Notes: generated from the letters alone by a model not told the origin. 50,257 nucleotides of DNA from Bacteroidota bacterium (GCA_947468275.1 CANIKO010000021.1:1-50257); one strand, 5' to 3'. Shown: positions 34,041 through 43,317, numbered from the stretch's first letter. Program-made: numbers and translations.

Positions 34041-35289
34041 AAAATTGAAACCGGAAAGTTTAATGATGTCATACGGCTACAAGCCTGCATTGTCAGAAGG
34101 GGCTATTAAATGTCCCATTTTTCAAACCTCTACTTTTGTATTTCAAAGTGCTGAAGAAGGAAAAGCTTTTTTTGAAGTAGCTTATGGTCTGAGGCAACCA
34201 CATAAAGGGGAAGAACTCGGACTTATTTATAGCCGCATTAATAATCCAGACTTAGAAATTTTGGAAAATAGGCTCACACTTTGGGAAGAAGCAGATGAAT
34301 GTGCCGTTTTTGAAAGTGGCATGTCCGCTATTACCACCGTGTTGCTCGAATTTTTAAAACCCGATGATTTGCTTTTAATTAGCGGCCCATTATATGGCGG
34401 TAGCGACCATTTCATTAATAAAATACTTACCAAATTCAATATTCATGTTCTTGCTTTTAAAGTGGGGCAATCAAAGGAAGACATTATTAAAATGGTGAAT
34501 GATTCAGGCTTGGCACATAAGCTGGCTTTGATTTATATTGAAACCCCTGCCAATCCTACCAACGATTTAATTGATATAGGAGGCAGCAAAGAAATAGCAA
34601 AACTATTTTCTACTAGCGAAAAGGAAGTATACTTAGCTGTCGACAATACGTATTTAGGCCCAATCTGGCAGCATCCTTTAAGGCATGGGGCTGATTTGGT
34701 ATTGTATTCGGCCACCAAATATATTGGCGGTCATAGCGATGTAATTGCAGGAGCTTGTTTGGGTAATAAAGGGCTTATGAGGCGCGTGAAAGGCTTAAGA
34801 ACCTTTTTAGGCAACATGGCTAGTCCCAACACAGGATGGTTGCTTATGCGCAGCTTAGAAACCTTAAAGGTAAGAATGGATACCCATGCCTATAATGCCA
34901 ATAAGGTTGCACAATTTTTAAACCATCACCCAAGGGTAGAAAAGGTATATTTTTTGGGTAATCTTACAGAAAAAGACGGAGAACAATTTGCCATTAAAAA
35001 CAAACAATGCCTTACCAATGGAGGTATGATTTCGTTTGATGTTAAAGGTTTAGAAAAGGAGGCCTTTAAATTTTTAAATGCATTAAAACTTATAAAATTG
35101 GCCGTAAGTTTAGGAAGCACCGAAAGCCTTGCAGAACACCCCGCCACAATGACCCACATTGACGTTGATGACACTCTTAAAAAAGAACTTTCGATAACAG
35201 AAAAAATGATACGACTATCCGTTGGTATTGAAAATTATGAGGATATTATTGATGATATCACTCAAGCATTGGATTCTATTGGTAATTAG
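34033..35289 (+). CDS. PLP-dependent Cys/Met-metabolism enzyme (gamma-lyase or synthase)
   Basis: A 418-residue enzyme of the cystathionine gamma-synthase/methionine gamma-lyase family. The PLP lysine is Lys229 in SATKYIGGHSD. Other hallmarks are YSRINNPDLEILENRL, FESGMSAITTVLLEFL, GPLYGGSDHF and the IETPANPTNDL block with AVDNTYLGP. It is longer than standard enzymes (about 390) at the N-terminus and carries LRQPHKGEELGLIYSR, the mark of a Bacteroidota subgroup often annotated as cystathionine gamma-synthase family protein; whether it lyses or synthesises is not decided here. Its ATG lies inside the end of the decaheme gene (8-base overlap), tying it to the electron-transfer operon. Confidence 0.9.
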   Translation: MTKKLKPESLMMSYGYKPALSEGAIKCPIFQTSTFVFQSAEEGKAFFEVAYGLRQPHKGEELGLIYSRINNPDLEILENRLTLWEEADECAVFESGMSAITTVLLEFLKPDDLLLISGPLYGGSDHFINKILTKFNIHVLAFKVGQSKEDIIKMVNDSGLAHKLALIYIETPANPTNDLIDIGGSKEIAKLFSTSEKEVYLAVDNTYLGPIWQHPLRHGADLVLYSATKYIGGHSDVIAGACLGNKGLMRRVKGLRTFLGNMASPNTGWLLMRSLETLKVRMDTHAYNANKVAQFLNHHPRVEKVYFLGNLTEKDGEQFAIKNKQCLTNGGMISFDVKGLEKEAFKFLNALKLIKLAVSLGSTESLAEHPATMTHIDVDDTLKKELSITEKMIRLSVGIENYEDIIDDITQALDSIGN

Positions 35290-35348
35290 ATTTAATGTAA
35301 AATTGACTTTCAATATTTTTAAACACCCTCCAAATAATATTTATTCAT

Positions 35349-35371
35349 AAAAAAACCATCATTTTTGATGG
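35349..35371 (-). terminator. Terminator of the sigma-factor cassette
   Basis: CCATCA (35356-35361) pairs with TGATGG (35366-35371); on the minus strand it is followed by a long T run. It ends the leftward unit 37084-35504 and may also slow the rightward heme operon. Confidence 0.6.
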
Positions 35372-35503
35372 CTTCTGAGCTACCCAAAATGGTCTATTCT
35401 CGAAACAATTCTGGAATGAACTGAAGGTTTATAGTGCACTAAGGTATTTGTTAGATAGGCTTTGGGGTAGGTGCTTTAACTATTAGTGCTTTTCTGTCCG
35501 CTG

Positions 35504-35911
35504 TTACTTCGCTTTCATTTTATTCCCCTTTGCATCATGTGTTACTTCAGCAAGTCCAAGTTTTTCCATTAACGGTGGAATATACATTCCGAAGCGTCCA
35601 CGAAGTCCTTTTTTTAGCCCATACCAACCTTTAATCGGATTTTTCTCTGAACGTCCCCAAGCTTCTACCGTTCCGTCCTTTACAGGTTTCTGCTCGTCAG
35701 CACTTCCAAGTTCCATCCAGTCACCGTGCTTTTTTAGCATTGAGTGTAAGTCGGAAAGGCAACGGATGTCATAAAGCAAAACTGTTTTGCCAACTGTGCA
35801 AACTAAAACGTCCACACCATTCTTTTCGTCCACGTGCATAGTATATTCCGATGTCAATGGGGGCGTTTTTAAAGCTAAAGGTTTTTCTTTAGTTCCGATT
35901 TCATTTTTCAT
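35504..35911 (-). CDS. Small conserved protein of unknown function (DUF6855-like)
   Basis: A 135-residue soluble protein. Its sequence shows conserved-looking blocks IGTKEKPLALKTPPLTSEYT, KHGDWMELGSADEQKPVKDG, TVEAWGRSEKNPIKGWYGLK and KGLRGRFGMYIPPLMEKLG. It resembles, from memory, a family listed as DUF6855; its function is unknown. There is no signal peptide or membrane segment. It is the last gene in a leftward unit after an ECF-type sigma factor and a small protein, 11 bases after the latter. The gene is followed by the terminator at 35349-35371. Confidence 0.75.
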   Translation of the reverse strand: MKNEIGTKEKPLALKTPPLTSEYTMHVDEKNGVDVLVCTVGKTVLLYDIRCLSDLHSMLKKHGDWMELGSADEQKPVKDGTVEAWGRSEKNPIKGWYGLKKGLRGRFGMYIPPLMEKLGLAEVTHDAKGNKMKAK

Positions 35912-35922
35912 TTTGATTTGTT

Positions 35923-36237
35923 TTAAGAATTAAAAATGTTGTTTGATGAACCAATAATAGTTAGCAATTCTTGATTGGGCGGAACTTCAAGTCCGCTAGA
36001 TTTTAATTGCTCTTGAAAACTTTTGAAAGAAGGTAAATCATTCAAAAATTTCTGGTCTTCATTGGATTTAAAAAATGCGGTATGAATAAATGTTTTATTG
36101 TCAGCGGATAAACAAGCATTGTAATTGATGCCCTGATGATTTGCATTTTGCAAATCTGTCATTACATTCATTATATTGATTTGATTTTGTTCTGCAAACT
36201 CTGCTTTTGTTGTATATTCTACTTTAATTACTTTCAT
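35923..36237 (-). CDS. Small cytoplasmic protein downstream of a sigma factor
   Basis: A 104-residue protein, starting at the ATG at 36237 (MKVIKVEYTTKAEFAEQNQ); an in-frame ATG at 36288 would add 17 unrelated residues inside the sigma gene. The predicted chain alternates strands and helices like a dimeric alpha/beta-barrel (ABM or EthD type): VIKVEYTT, QINIMNVMTDLQ, HTAFFKSNEDQKFLNDL. No catalytic residue is recognisable. Its first bases overlap the sigma-factor stop codon by 14 bases, so the two are translated together. I know of no proven function. Confidence 0.65.
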   Translation of the reverse strand: MKVIKVEYTTKAEFAEQNQINIMNVMTDLQNANHQGINYNACLSADNKTFIHTAFFKSNEDQKFLNDLPSFKSFQEQLKSSGLEVPPNQELLTIIGSSNNIFNS

Positions 36238-37084
36238 TTTGTTTTCTATTTTGACGATTGGGCAAAGCAAAACGATAGGATGAATCAACAGTTTTTTCCA
36301 AATACTTTTCCATAACTTGCCTATTGTGCTCTAAATGATGAAGTTGCAATTCTGATGCTTTTGATTTAAATGGGTCAATCTCCTTTAAAATCTGCATCCT
36401 TAAATCAAATAAATGTTCTTTATCCCCTTTTTCAGCTTTCTTAACTAAATCAATTTTCATTAATTCTACTTGTGTATTTTGTTTTGGATTGAAAATTCCG
36501 TTGAGTTCGGAACATTGATGGCAAACTCCTTCTTTATTAATCAAAGCACATCGTCCTTCAAAAATGTTAATCATTTTTGACCGACCTGTATGCAGATAAT
36601 ATTTTACCATTGCTTCAGTAGTTCCGAGTATGGTCATTATTTCAGAAACTTTAAACTCATAAACCTCTTTCAGGAAAACACAAAGTTGTTGCTCTAACGG
36701 TAATGATTTTGAGATACAAGTAAAACAAAAAGCAATATGCTCTTTTGCTTCGTATTGTCCATGAGGTGAAGTCATTCGGATATTCATTGCTTCTTCAAAA
36801 AACTGTCTGTTATTTAGTGCCGCCTCCTTAGTGATGTCAGTTACATTTTCTGTCCAGCGCTTTTGTGCTCTTAAATTGTCTTTTGCCAAGTTGGAAGCGA
36901 TAGTAAATAGCCAAGTTTTTAGGGAAGAGTTACCGCGGAATGTGTGCAATTTGTCAAGCGCCTTTAAATAGGTATCGTGAACAATATCTTCTGCGTCTGC
37001 TATGCTTGCTGTAATTCTTAGAATATAAGATTTTAATTGTCCTACGATACCTTCAAATTCTTTATTGAATAGTTCTACTGTCAT
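36224..37084 (-). CDS. ECF-type RNA polymerase sigma factor with C-terminal extension
   Basis: A 286-residue sigma-70 family protein. Region 2 (about 10-75) includes YILRITASIADAEDIVHDTY and TWLFTIASNLAKDNLR; region 4 (about 125-175) includes SLPLEQQLCVFLKEVYEF and EAMVKYYLHTGRSK. After this a Cys-containing segment (CALINKEGVCHQCSEL) and a basic, helical tail of about 90 residues follow, longer than classic ECF factors of 180-200. The extension may hold a metal-binding or regulatory element, as in ECFs with fused C-terminal domains. The gene starts a leftward cassette with two small proteins. An imperfect palindrome lies 83-104 bases upstream. Confidence 0.85.
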   Translation of the reverse strand: MTVELFNKEFEGIVGQLKSYILRITASIADAEDIVHDTYLKALDKLHTFRGNSSLKTWLFTIASNLAKDNLRAQKRWTENVTDITKEAALNNRQFFEEAMNIRMTSPHGQYEAKEHIAFCFTCISKSLPLEQQLCVFLKEVYEFKVSEIMTILGTTEAMVKYYLHTGRSKMINIFEGRCALINKEGVCHQCSELNGIFNPKQNTQVELMKIDLVKKAEKGDKEHLFDLRMQILKEIDPFKSKASELQLHHLEHNRQVMEKYLEKTVDSSYRFALPNRQNRKQNESN

Positions 37085-37166
37085 ATTTTATTTTCTGGCG
37101 GTTGATATTTGCTTGGTCGTCATAACATTACTGTTAACTTGTAAATATGCGAATATTATGCATATG

Positions 37167-37188
37167 TATATCCACCTTGGTAGATATA
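37167..37188. promoter_or_regulatory. 22-bp near-perfect palindrome before the sigma factor
   Basis: TATATCCACC (37167-37176) is mirrored, with one mismatch, by GGTAGATATA (37179-37188) around TT. It lies 83-104 bases upstream of the sigma-factor ATG, a fitting place for an operator. Further AT-rich symmetry (ATATGC on the right, GCATAT on the left) extends it. Confidence 0.45.
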
Positions 37189-37459
37189 TGCGCCACTCAG
37201 TTGAGTATTTTTTTAAATCAAATGTATTGTTTTTAATTGATTTTCTAAAAATATTTTATTTTCTTGGTAAAGATTAATTCCCCTAGCCCTAGGGATAATT
37301 ATGAATTTATAAAAAGCTACAACACATTTATTACAATAATAGAACGAGTAATTAAACCTGATTATTTTTCACGCAAAGTTTAATTTAGGTTAACCAACCC
37401 TCTTTTTTGTGAGTAATTGTTAGAAGATGCAACCACCTCTAGGGCTTGCTTTAAAAAGA

Positions 37460-37485
37460 AAAAGCCATCATTTCTGATGGCTTTT
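37460..37485 (-). terminator. Terminator of tRNA-Asn
   Basis: An 11-bp perfect stem (AAAAGCCATCA, 37460-37470, with 37475-37485) and a four-base loop begin 7 bases after the tRNA 3' end, followed by T-rich sequence on the minus strand. Confidence 0.75.
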
Positions 37486-37491
37486 CTAGTT

Positions 37492-37568
37492 TGGCTCCCC
37501 CTGCTGGACTTGAACCAGCGACCCTCTGATTAACAGTCAGATGCTCTAACCAGCTGAGCTAAGGAGGA
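37492..37568 (-). tRNA. tRNA-Asn (GTT)
   Basis: Read on the minus strand from 37568, the sequence folds as a full cloverleaf. The acceptor strand TCCTCCT pairs with AGGGGGA. The D arm is GCTCAGCTGGTTAGAGC, the anticodon stem-loop CTGACTGTTAATCAG carries anticodon GTT, and the T arm contains GGTTCAAGTCC. The discriminator base is G at 37495 and CCA is encoded at 37492-37494. A terminator follows at once. Confidence 0.97.
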
Positions 37569-37629
37569 ATTTTAAAGGACTGCAAAAATAATAATTATTA
37601 CTTTTTAGTCAAGGGTTTTCTAAAATATT

Positions 37630-39444
37630 TTATATAGTTTCTGTAACTGCCTTCCCATATCGTTTTCTATCGGATTCTTTTAGGTATATTTTCCTTAGTC
37701 TTATTGACTTTGGAGTAACTTCTACATATTCGTCGGCTTGAATATATTCTAAAGCTTCTTCCAATGAAAACTTAACCGCCGGGAAAATTCTCGCCTTTTC
37801 ATCCGTTCCTGATGCGCGAACGTTACTTTGTTTTTTCGTTTTTGTTAAATTTACAACCAAATCTCCAGGTCGTGTGTGTTCACCCATAATTTGTCCTTCA
37901 TAAACAGGTTCTCCTGGATCTACAAAGAAAGTTCCTCTATCTTGTAAATTGTTTATACTGTAAGGAATTGCAGTGCCATTATCCATGCTAATCATAGAAC
38001 CACTGATACGACTTGGTATTTCGCCTTTATAGGGCTCAAAACCGATAAAACGATGGCTCATGATTGCCTCGCCCGCTGTGGCAGTTAATAATTGATTTCT
38101 TAACCCTATCAAGCCTCGAGAAGGTATATGATAGCTCAATATCATTCTATCGCCTTTTGGATTCATTCCTTTCATCTCACCCTTGCGTTGATTAGCCATT
38201 TCTATAGCTCTTCCTGCAACTTCTTCCGGCAAGTCAATAGTTAGTTCTTCAATTGGCTCACATTTTTTACCATCAATTACTTTTATAATAACTTGTGGCT
38301 GTCCTATCTGAAGTTCATACCCTTCACGACGCATAGTTTCGATTAACACCGATAAATGCAAAATACCTCTACCAAAAACGATAAAAGTATCAGCGGTTCC
38401 TGTATCTTCTAGGCGCATGGCCAAGTTTTTTTCTAATTCCTTTTCTAAACGGTCTTTTAGATGTCGGCTGGTTACATACTTTCCTTCTTTACCATAAAAT
38501 GGACTATCGTTAATTGTAAAAACCATACTCATGGTGGGTTCGTCAATAGAAATCCCAATCATAGCCTCAGGATTTTCAACATCGCAAACAGTATCACCAA
38601 TCTCAAAATTTTCTAATCCGAAAATGGCACAAATATCACCAGCGTGTACTTCCGCAATTTTCATCTTAGCAAAACCTTCAAAAACAAATAAATCCTTAAT
38701 CTTATTTTTAATTATACTTCCGTCCTTTTTAATTAATGAAACCGTTTGGCCTTGTTTAATAGTGCCTCGATTGACCCTTCCAATAGCAATACGACCTGTA
38801 TAACTGCTATAATCTAAAGATGTTATTTGCATTTGCAAAGTTCCAACCTCAGGTTTTGGCGCAGGGATATATTTTATAATGGTTTCAAATAATGCTTCGA
38901 TATTATCCGTTTCATTTTTCCAGTCATAACTCATCCAGCCATTTTTAGCACTTCCAAATACTGTTGGAAAATCTAACTGATCTTCGGTAGCATCCAAGTT
39001 AAACATCAAATCAAAAACCGAATCATGCACGCTATCCGGGGTGCAATTTTTCTTGTCAACTTTATTTATAACAACAACTGGTTTTTTTCCTAATTGAATC
39101 GCTTTTTGCAATACAAAACGCGTTTGTGGCATTGGGCCTTCAAAAGCATCCACCAATAACAAAACCCCGTCAGCCATGTTTAATACACGCTCTACCTCTC
39201 CACCAAAGTCACTGTGACCAGGAGTATCGATAATATTAATTTTGGTACCTTTATAATTTACCGAAACGTTTTTCGCCAAAATGGTAATCCCACGTTCACG
39301 TTCCAAATCGTTGCTATCCATAATCAATTCACCCGGTGTTTCGTGGTCCTTGAAAACTTTAGCAGCTAAAAGCATTTTGTCTACAAGAGTTGTTTTCCCG
39401 TGGTCAACGTGGGCAATGATGGCAATATTTCTTATATTTTGCAT
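37630..39444 (-). CDS. typA: GTP-binding protein TypA/BipA
   Basis: TypA (BipA) is a ribosome-associated translational GTPase of the EF-G/LepA group, needed for growth in cold or under stress. The 604-residue protein has the G1 motif [14 protein letters not shown], the switch region [13 protein letters not shown]3 [12 protein letters not shown] and G4 NKVDKK. Domains II, III, V and the BipA-specific C-terminal domain are complete, ending with [11 protein letters not shown]. Length and order are standard. A perfect -7 element precedes the start. It stands between tRNA-Asn, 62 bases downstream on the same strand, and the MuiA-like gene upstream. Confidence 0.97.
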   Translation of the reverse strand: MQNIRNIAIIAHVDHGKTTLVDKMLLAAKVFKDHETPGELIMDSNDLERERGITILAKNVSVNYKGTKINIIDTPGHSDFGGEVERVLNMADGVLLLVDAFEGPMPQTRFVLQKAIQLGKKPVVVINKVDKKNCTPDSVHDSVFDLMFNLDATEDQLDFPTVFGSAKNGWMSYDWKNETDNIEALFETIIKYIPAPKPEVGTLQMQITSLDYSSYTGRIAIGRVNRGTIKQGQTVSLIKKDGSIIKNKIKDLFVFEGFAKMKIAEVHAGDICAIFGLENFEIGDTVCDVENPEAMIGISIDEPTMSMVFTINDSPFYGKEGKYVTSRHLKDRLEKELEKNLAMRLEDTGTADTFIVFGRGILHLSVLIETMRREGYELQIGQPQVIIKVIDGKKCEPIEELTIDLPEEVAGRAIEMANQRKGEMKGMNPKGDRMILSYHIPSRGLIGLRNQLLTATAGEAIMSHRFIGFEPYKGEIPSRISGSMISMDNGTAIPYSINNLQDRGTFFVDPGEPVYEGQIMGEHTRPGDLVVNLTKTKKQSNVRASGTDEKARIFPAVKFSLEEALEYIQADEYVEVTPKSIRLRKIYLKESDRKRYGKAVTETI

Positions 39445-39461
39445 GAATTTTTAAAAGTCCG

Positions 39462-39469
39462 CAAAACTA
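39462..39469 (-). promoter_or_regulatory. Putative -7 element (TAGTTTTG) of typA
   Basis: Perfect TAnnTTTG match on the minus strand, 18-25 bases before the typA ATG. Confidence 0.5.
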
Positions 39470-39570
39470 CAAAAATTAAGTCGTATTATGTCTATTCGCT
39501 TCATTTATAGTCATAATAATAATGTAATGGTAATAGTTGACAGACTTTAAATTATCGTTTTTATTAAAAA

Positions 39571-39598
39571 ATTGCCGTCGATTTAAACCGACGGCAAT
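39571..39598 (-). terminator. Rho-independent terminator of the MuiA-like gene
   Basis: Perfect 10-bp GC-rich stem (ATTGCCGTCG, 39571-39580, with 39589-39598), 8-base loop, then a T run on the minus strand. It lies 24 bases after the stop codon. Confidence 0.85.
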
Positions 39599-39622
39599 AA
39601 ATTATGCAACTAAAAATTCAAC

Positions 39623-41320
39623 TTACAACCCAGCTATTGTTTTTCCTTTTGGATACCTAATTTGATAGGTAAAGATTATTTTCTTTGTGTCTTTTACTTT
39701 CAGTTTCACCTTCCATGTTAATTTGCCTGTGGCTTCATCCAAAGCAGCCCCATCACTTTCAAGCAAGTCTACTCTTATTTCGTTGGTTCCTGTAGCTATC
39801 GGTATTTGATCTTCTAATACTATTTCCACAGGAACATTTTTGGTATTGCGAACCACTATTTCAATCGTTCTAGTTTCTACTTTATCATCGGCAAGTACTT
39901 TTACCTTAAAATTTTCTTTAATCTTTTTGCGTGTAATAGCTATGGTTTTATCGCGGCCCAGATTTACGTTTAAGGTATCTAATGTTGTAGAAGCATCCAA
40001 ATACATTTCACCAACATAGCCGCCATCAAAATAAAGTCGGGCATTGCCGGGTATAATGTTCATATCCTCCCAACCAGTAACTTTAGCCAACAAAAAGGCA
40101 TCAGCACATACTTTTGGAACCGCGGCAAACTCCATAATCATTGGCACTTCCTTTTGATTTATTAAAACCTTGTGCATTTTGCCATCGGCTGCAATAGTAT
40201 AGTTCAATTTTATTTCATACTCTGTTCGAATTATACTTTCAGTTATCTGAACATAATTTTGAACATATTTTTGATCTTCCTCCACATCATCATAGCCATC
40301 TCTAGTACTTTTTTTCTTAATAGATACGCTTTCCATTTGCATCGGAACCCTTGCATTCGAAAGGGTTTTTGACAATTTATCATTTCTTAAATATTCCATA
40401 AAACTTAAATACCAAGGACTCAATTCAGGTTTCACATTGGTTTCATTTGGGTTGCTGGTACTTAGGGTTAAAGGCACATTGGTCCATTCCACTCCAGTGG
40501 TTTGGGTGACATTGGCAAAATATTTTAAGTTAAAATTATTGGTAGCCGACGTAGCTTGTAAGTCATATACCGGCACCCAATTGGCATTTTGCACAAAATA
40601 ATTAAAGTTAACCTGAGTTATAGTGGCTGCATCACTAAAGAGTGTAACAACTACCTGATTCACTTGCTGGGCAGCCGTTCTGTTGTAATCATCCTGTCCG
40701 GATTGCAGTAATATTAAAGAATTATAACGAACATCAAGTTTTGTTTTTTGCTTTTGCAATTTAACTTTCATGCGTTCCAGTTTAAGACTTTGCTCATATA
40801 TGGAATTAAGTTTTTCTTTTAAAAATGCCATACCATCGCGCAATGTTGGTAATGAATCACGCAATTGCTGGCCCCTAATAATTCGGTTATTCATCAACAT
40901 ACTTTTTTCTGTTTCAAGCACATACACTTTGTTATCAATGTCTTTCATAGCATAGGCAATATCCTCCAATGAGTCCAAAACATTTTCGATTTCCTTGTCG
41001 TATTTTCGAGTGACTATTGCTTTTTCCTTATACTTTATTTGATGTTTCACTTCCATTACCACGGCGCCTTTGCTGGCCGCCTGTAATGATGCCACATTGA
41101 TGTAAGGAGAAATATTCTCAAAAATAAGTTCGTTGTTTCCGGCTTGAAGGGTCACATTTTCATTGTAATATAAATGGGCTCCTTGAAGATAAACAGTTAC
41201 CTTTTGCAGTTTTGGGGTATACGTCTTTGAAGATTGAGCTAACGTTGAGAAACCTAAGCTTAATAAAATTAATAAAACATACATTTTAGTATGACGGTTA
41301 CGTTTTGATGATTGATTCAT
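39623..41320 (-). CDS. MuiA-family protein (DUF4140 + DUF4139)
   Basis: A 565-residue exported protein. The signal peptide is MYVLLILLSLGFSTLAQ, reached through a 12-residue basic lead from the ATG at 41320; the ATG at 41284 is an equally possible start. The N-terminal DUF4140 part begins KVTVYLQGAHLYYNENVTL, a coiled-coil segment runs at about 105-195, and DUF4139 starts near 215 (QVNQVVVTLFSDAATITQVN), with PVYDLQATSATNNFNLKY and the final TWKVKLKVKDTKKIIFTYQI. MuiA-type proteins were named for repression of mucoidy; their biochemical role is unknown. It is a single gene with its own terminator. Confidence 0.88.
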   Translation of the reverse strand: MNQSSKRNRHTKMYVLLILLSLGFSTLAQSSKTYTPKLQKVTVYLQGAHLYYNENVTLQAGNNELIFENISPYINVASLQAASKGAVVMEVKHQIKYKEKAIVTRKYDKEIENVLDSLEDIAYAMKDIDNKVYVLETEKSMLMNNRIIRGQQLRDSLPTLRDGMAFLKEKLNSIYEQSLKLERMKVKLQKQKTKLDVRYNSLILLQSGQDDYNRTAAQQVNQVVVTLFSDAATITQVNFNYFVQNANWVPVYDLQATSATNNFNLKYFANVTQTTGVEWTNVPLTLSTSNPNETNVKPELSPWYLSFMEYLRNDKLSKTLSNARVPMQMESVSIKKKSTRDGYDDVEEDQKYVQNYVQITESIIRTEYEIKLNYTIAADGKMHKVLINQKEVPMIMEFAAVPKVCADAFLLAKVTGWEDMNIIPGNARLYFDGGYVGEMYLDASTTLDTLNVNLGRDKTIAITRKKIKENFKVKVLADDKVETRTIEIVVRNTKNVPVEIVLEDQIPIATGTNEIRVDLLESDGAALDEATGKLTWKVKLKVKDTKKIIFTYQIRYPKGKTIAGL

Positions 41321-41409
41321 GGTGTTTTTATTTTAAATGTTTAGAAGGTGGATGTCATTTATTTTAAAATTCCATAAACGCTTGGATTTTTTTTTAATCT
41401 TTGCCAAAA

Positions 41410-42030
41410 ATGTCGCTCAAAATAAACCATCAAACCGACGATGAACTGGTAACACATTACCGGAATAGCGGCGATAAGATGGCAGTTGGCGAGCTTTTTA
41501 AACGGCATTCCCTAATGTGTTTTGCCGTTTGCAATAAATATTTAAAAAATGAAGAAGCGGCTCAAGATGCAGCCATGAGCATATTTGAAAAATTATTTGA
41601 AGACTTAAAAAAACACGAAATTCAAAATTTTAAAAGCTGGCTTCATAGCGTGTGCCGTAATTACAGCCTTATGCAATTGCGCAAGCAGAAAATGAAAATG
41701 AGTAAAAACACGGTCTATATAAACGATGAAAATACATTTATGGAATTGGAAAGTTTTTTACATCAAGACATTACAGAATTAGATAAAGAACAACAATTAC
41801 AAACCCTAGAAAAAGCTATTAAAGAATTAAAAGACAAACAACGGGAATGCATTGAGCTATTTTATTTGCAACAAAAAAGTTATGATGAAATATGCCAACT
41901 TACCGGATATAGTAATAACGACGTAAAAAGCAGCATTCAAAATGGGAAACGAAATTTAAAAATACTATTGGGTAACAAAGATTTTATACTTTGGCTAACA
42001 TTAATAACATGGATCAGCAATTTTGCATAA
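41410..42030 (+). CDS. ECF RNA polymerase sigma factor
   Basis: A 206-residue sigma-70 family protein, starting at the ATG at 41410 (MSLKINHQTDDELVTHYRNS); a TTG nine bases earlier is in frame but less likely. Region 2 is visible as AVCNKYLKNEEAAQDAAMSI and NFKSWLHSVCRNYSLMQLR, region 4 as QRECIELFYLQQKSYDEIC followed by SNNDVKSSIQNGKRNL. It ends in a hydrophobic segment (FILWLTLITWISNFA), which is unusual for a sigma factor and may be a membrane contact or chance. The anti-sigma-like gene starts inside its last 22 bases, so the pair is co-translated and probably forms a regulatory couple. Confidence 0.88.
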   Translation: MSLKINHQTDDELVTHYRNSGDKMAVGELFKRHSLMCFAVCNKYLKNEEAAQDAAMSIFEKLFEDLKKHEIQNFKSWLHSVCRNYSLMQLRKQKMKMSKNTVYINDENTFMELESFLHQDITELDKEQQLQTLEKAIKELKDKQRECIELFYLQQKSYDEICQLTGYSNNDVKSSIQNGKRNLKILLGNKDFILWLTLITWISNFA

Positions 42031-43151
42031 CCGATAAGCTTTGGCTTGGCTATAGTAATAAAACACTAAGCCAAACTGAAATCGACATAATACAGCATCA
42101 TGTCGAAACCTGCGAGATATGCTCTGATATTAAGGATGGTATTGATGCTATGGCAAAACCAAAAAACCTAGGGCAAACTGTAACAGCAATCAATAACAAG
42201 GTAGATGAGTTGGTAGAACCAAAGCGAAAACTCGGGGTATTTTGGTATTGGAGTGCTGCAGCGGTATTAATTTTTGGAATCGGGCTAAGTTGGTTTTGGG
42301 TAAATACAACTCAACCCATTGTTACAATTAATACAGATTCAATATCTATAGCCAAGCAAACCGAGGTAAAATCAGAATTTAAAAATGAGTCAAACACCAC
42401 AGCAAATGACTCTGAAAAAAAAGAGATTCCATTGGCAATAAATACCGCCCCAACTATTGAACAGGTTCCTGTTTTTGAAAGTAAAGATAGAGAAGATGCA
42501 AAAATGCCTGTGGAAGATATGGGAGCCGGTAGCATGAGTATGGATGATTTGAAAAAGATTACGAAAAACGAAAAATCACCCGACACTTCGCATTATGTTA
42601 TCTTGCCTCCTACAGACACAGTTCCTCGCGGGATAGCTCTAGCTTTTGAAAACAAAGTAAGTTATAGTTATAGTGCTACCGCCCCTCCATCAATGGAATC
42701 ATACTCTTTGGATAATGTTGAGATTAATAAAACAGGAACTTATTCTGTGACTAAGACAGAAGAGTCAAAATATTCAAAAAAGGATAAAACCACTTCGGCC
42801 TCACGCAAGGCCACTTCAATACCCGCTCCAATGAGCAATTCAAACATAAATAATGATGCAGTTTCAAATACTTATTCCGTATCCAAATATTTAAACTTTA
42901 ATGACTCCACCAATTTTGCATTAGCTAAAAGCCATTTTACACAAAACAATTTCGCTAAATGTATTGAATCGTTAAAGCTTATTATCAAAAATCCTTTCTC
43001 CCCATATTATGAAGAAGGATTGTTTTTAAATGCACAATCTCTTATAAAACTAAAGAAAACCAAAGAAGCCAAAGCGGCTTTAAAAATCATTATTTCTTTG
43101 AATGGAGAATTTAAAAGTGCAGCAGAAAATATACTAAAAGGGTTGAAGTAG
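42009..43151 (+). CDS. Anti-sigma-like membrane protein with zinc-finger-type start and C-terminal repeats
   Basis: A 380-residue protein, starting at the ATG at 42009 inside the sigma gene. The first 40 residues resemble a zinc-finger anti-sigma domain: HHVETCEICSDI gives the H-x3-C-x2-C core. One membrane helix follows at about 75-95 (GVFWYWSAAAVLIFGIGLSW). The exposed part is low-complexity (Ser/Thr/Lys-rich, with SVTKTEESKYSKKDKTT), then helical repeats near 300-380 that read like TPRs (LAKSHFTQNNFAKCIESLKL, EEGLFLNAQSLIKLKKTKEA). Together it probably holds the sigma factor at the membrane and is tuned by its outer part. The regulon is not known. Confidence 0.7.
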   Translation: MDQQFCITDKLWLGYSNKTLSQTEIDIIQHHVETCEICSDIKDGIDAMAKPKNLGQTVTAINNKVDELVEPKRKLGVFWYWSAAAVLIFGIGLSWFWVNTTQPIVTINTDSISIAKQTEVKSEFKNESNTTANDSEKKEIPLAINTAPTIEQVPVFESKDREDAKMPVEDMGAGSMSMDDLKKITKNEKSPDTSHYVILPPTDTVPRGIALAFENKVSYSYSATAPPSMESYSLDNVEINKTGTYSVTKTEESKYSKKDKTTSASRKATSIPAPMSNSNINNDAVSNTYSVSKYLNFNDSTNFALAKSHFTQNNFAKCIESLKLIIKNPFSPYYEEGLFLNAQSLIKLKKTKEAKAALKIIISLNGEFKSAAENILKGLK

Positions 43152-43317
43152 ACTTTGCTTCAATGAGTCCTCAGTGCCATAAATTTGGTTCTTAATAATA
43201 ATGCAGAATCAAAGAATTATGAAATATTTTAATGAAATTATATAATCCCTTCTTTAGTAAATTATTTACCTTTACATCATATTTCAAATCCGTTTCAAAT
43301 TGTAAAGAATAGAGCTT

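Larger units (their letters stand above)
37085..37491. other. Gene-free stretch upstream of the sigma-factor cassette
   Basis: About 400 bases without a supported gene. It holds the palindrome at 37167-37188, a small CCCTAG-CC-CTAGGG palindrome at 37281-37294, and the terminator of tRNA-Asn at 37460-37485. The plus-strand frame at 37065-37277 has no recognisable protein. Confidence 0.6.

Noticed and set aside
37065-37277. 70-codon plus-strand frame beside the sigma factor
   Set aside because: It covers the palindrome and AT-rich DNA, has no recognisable motif and overlaps the sigma-factor promoter region.
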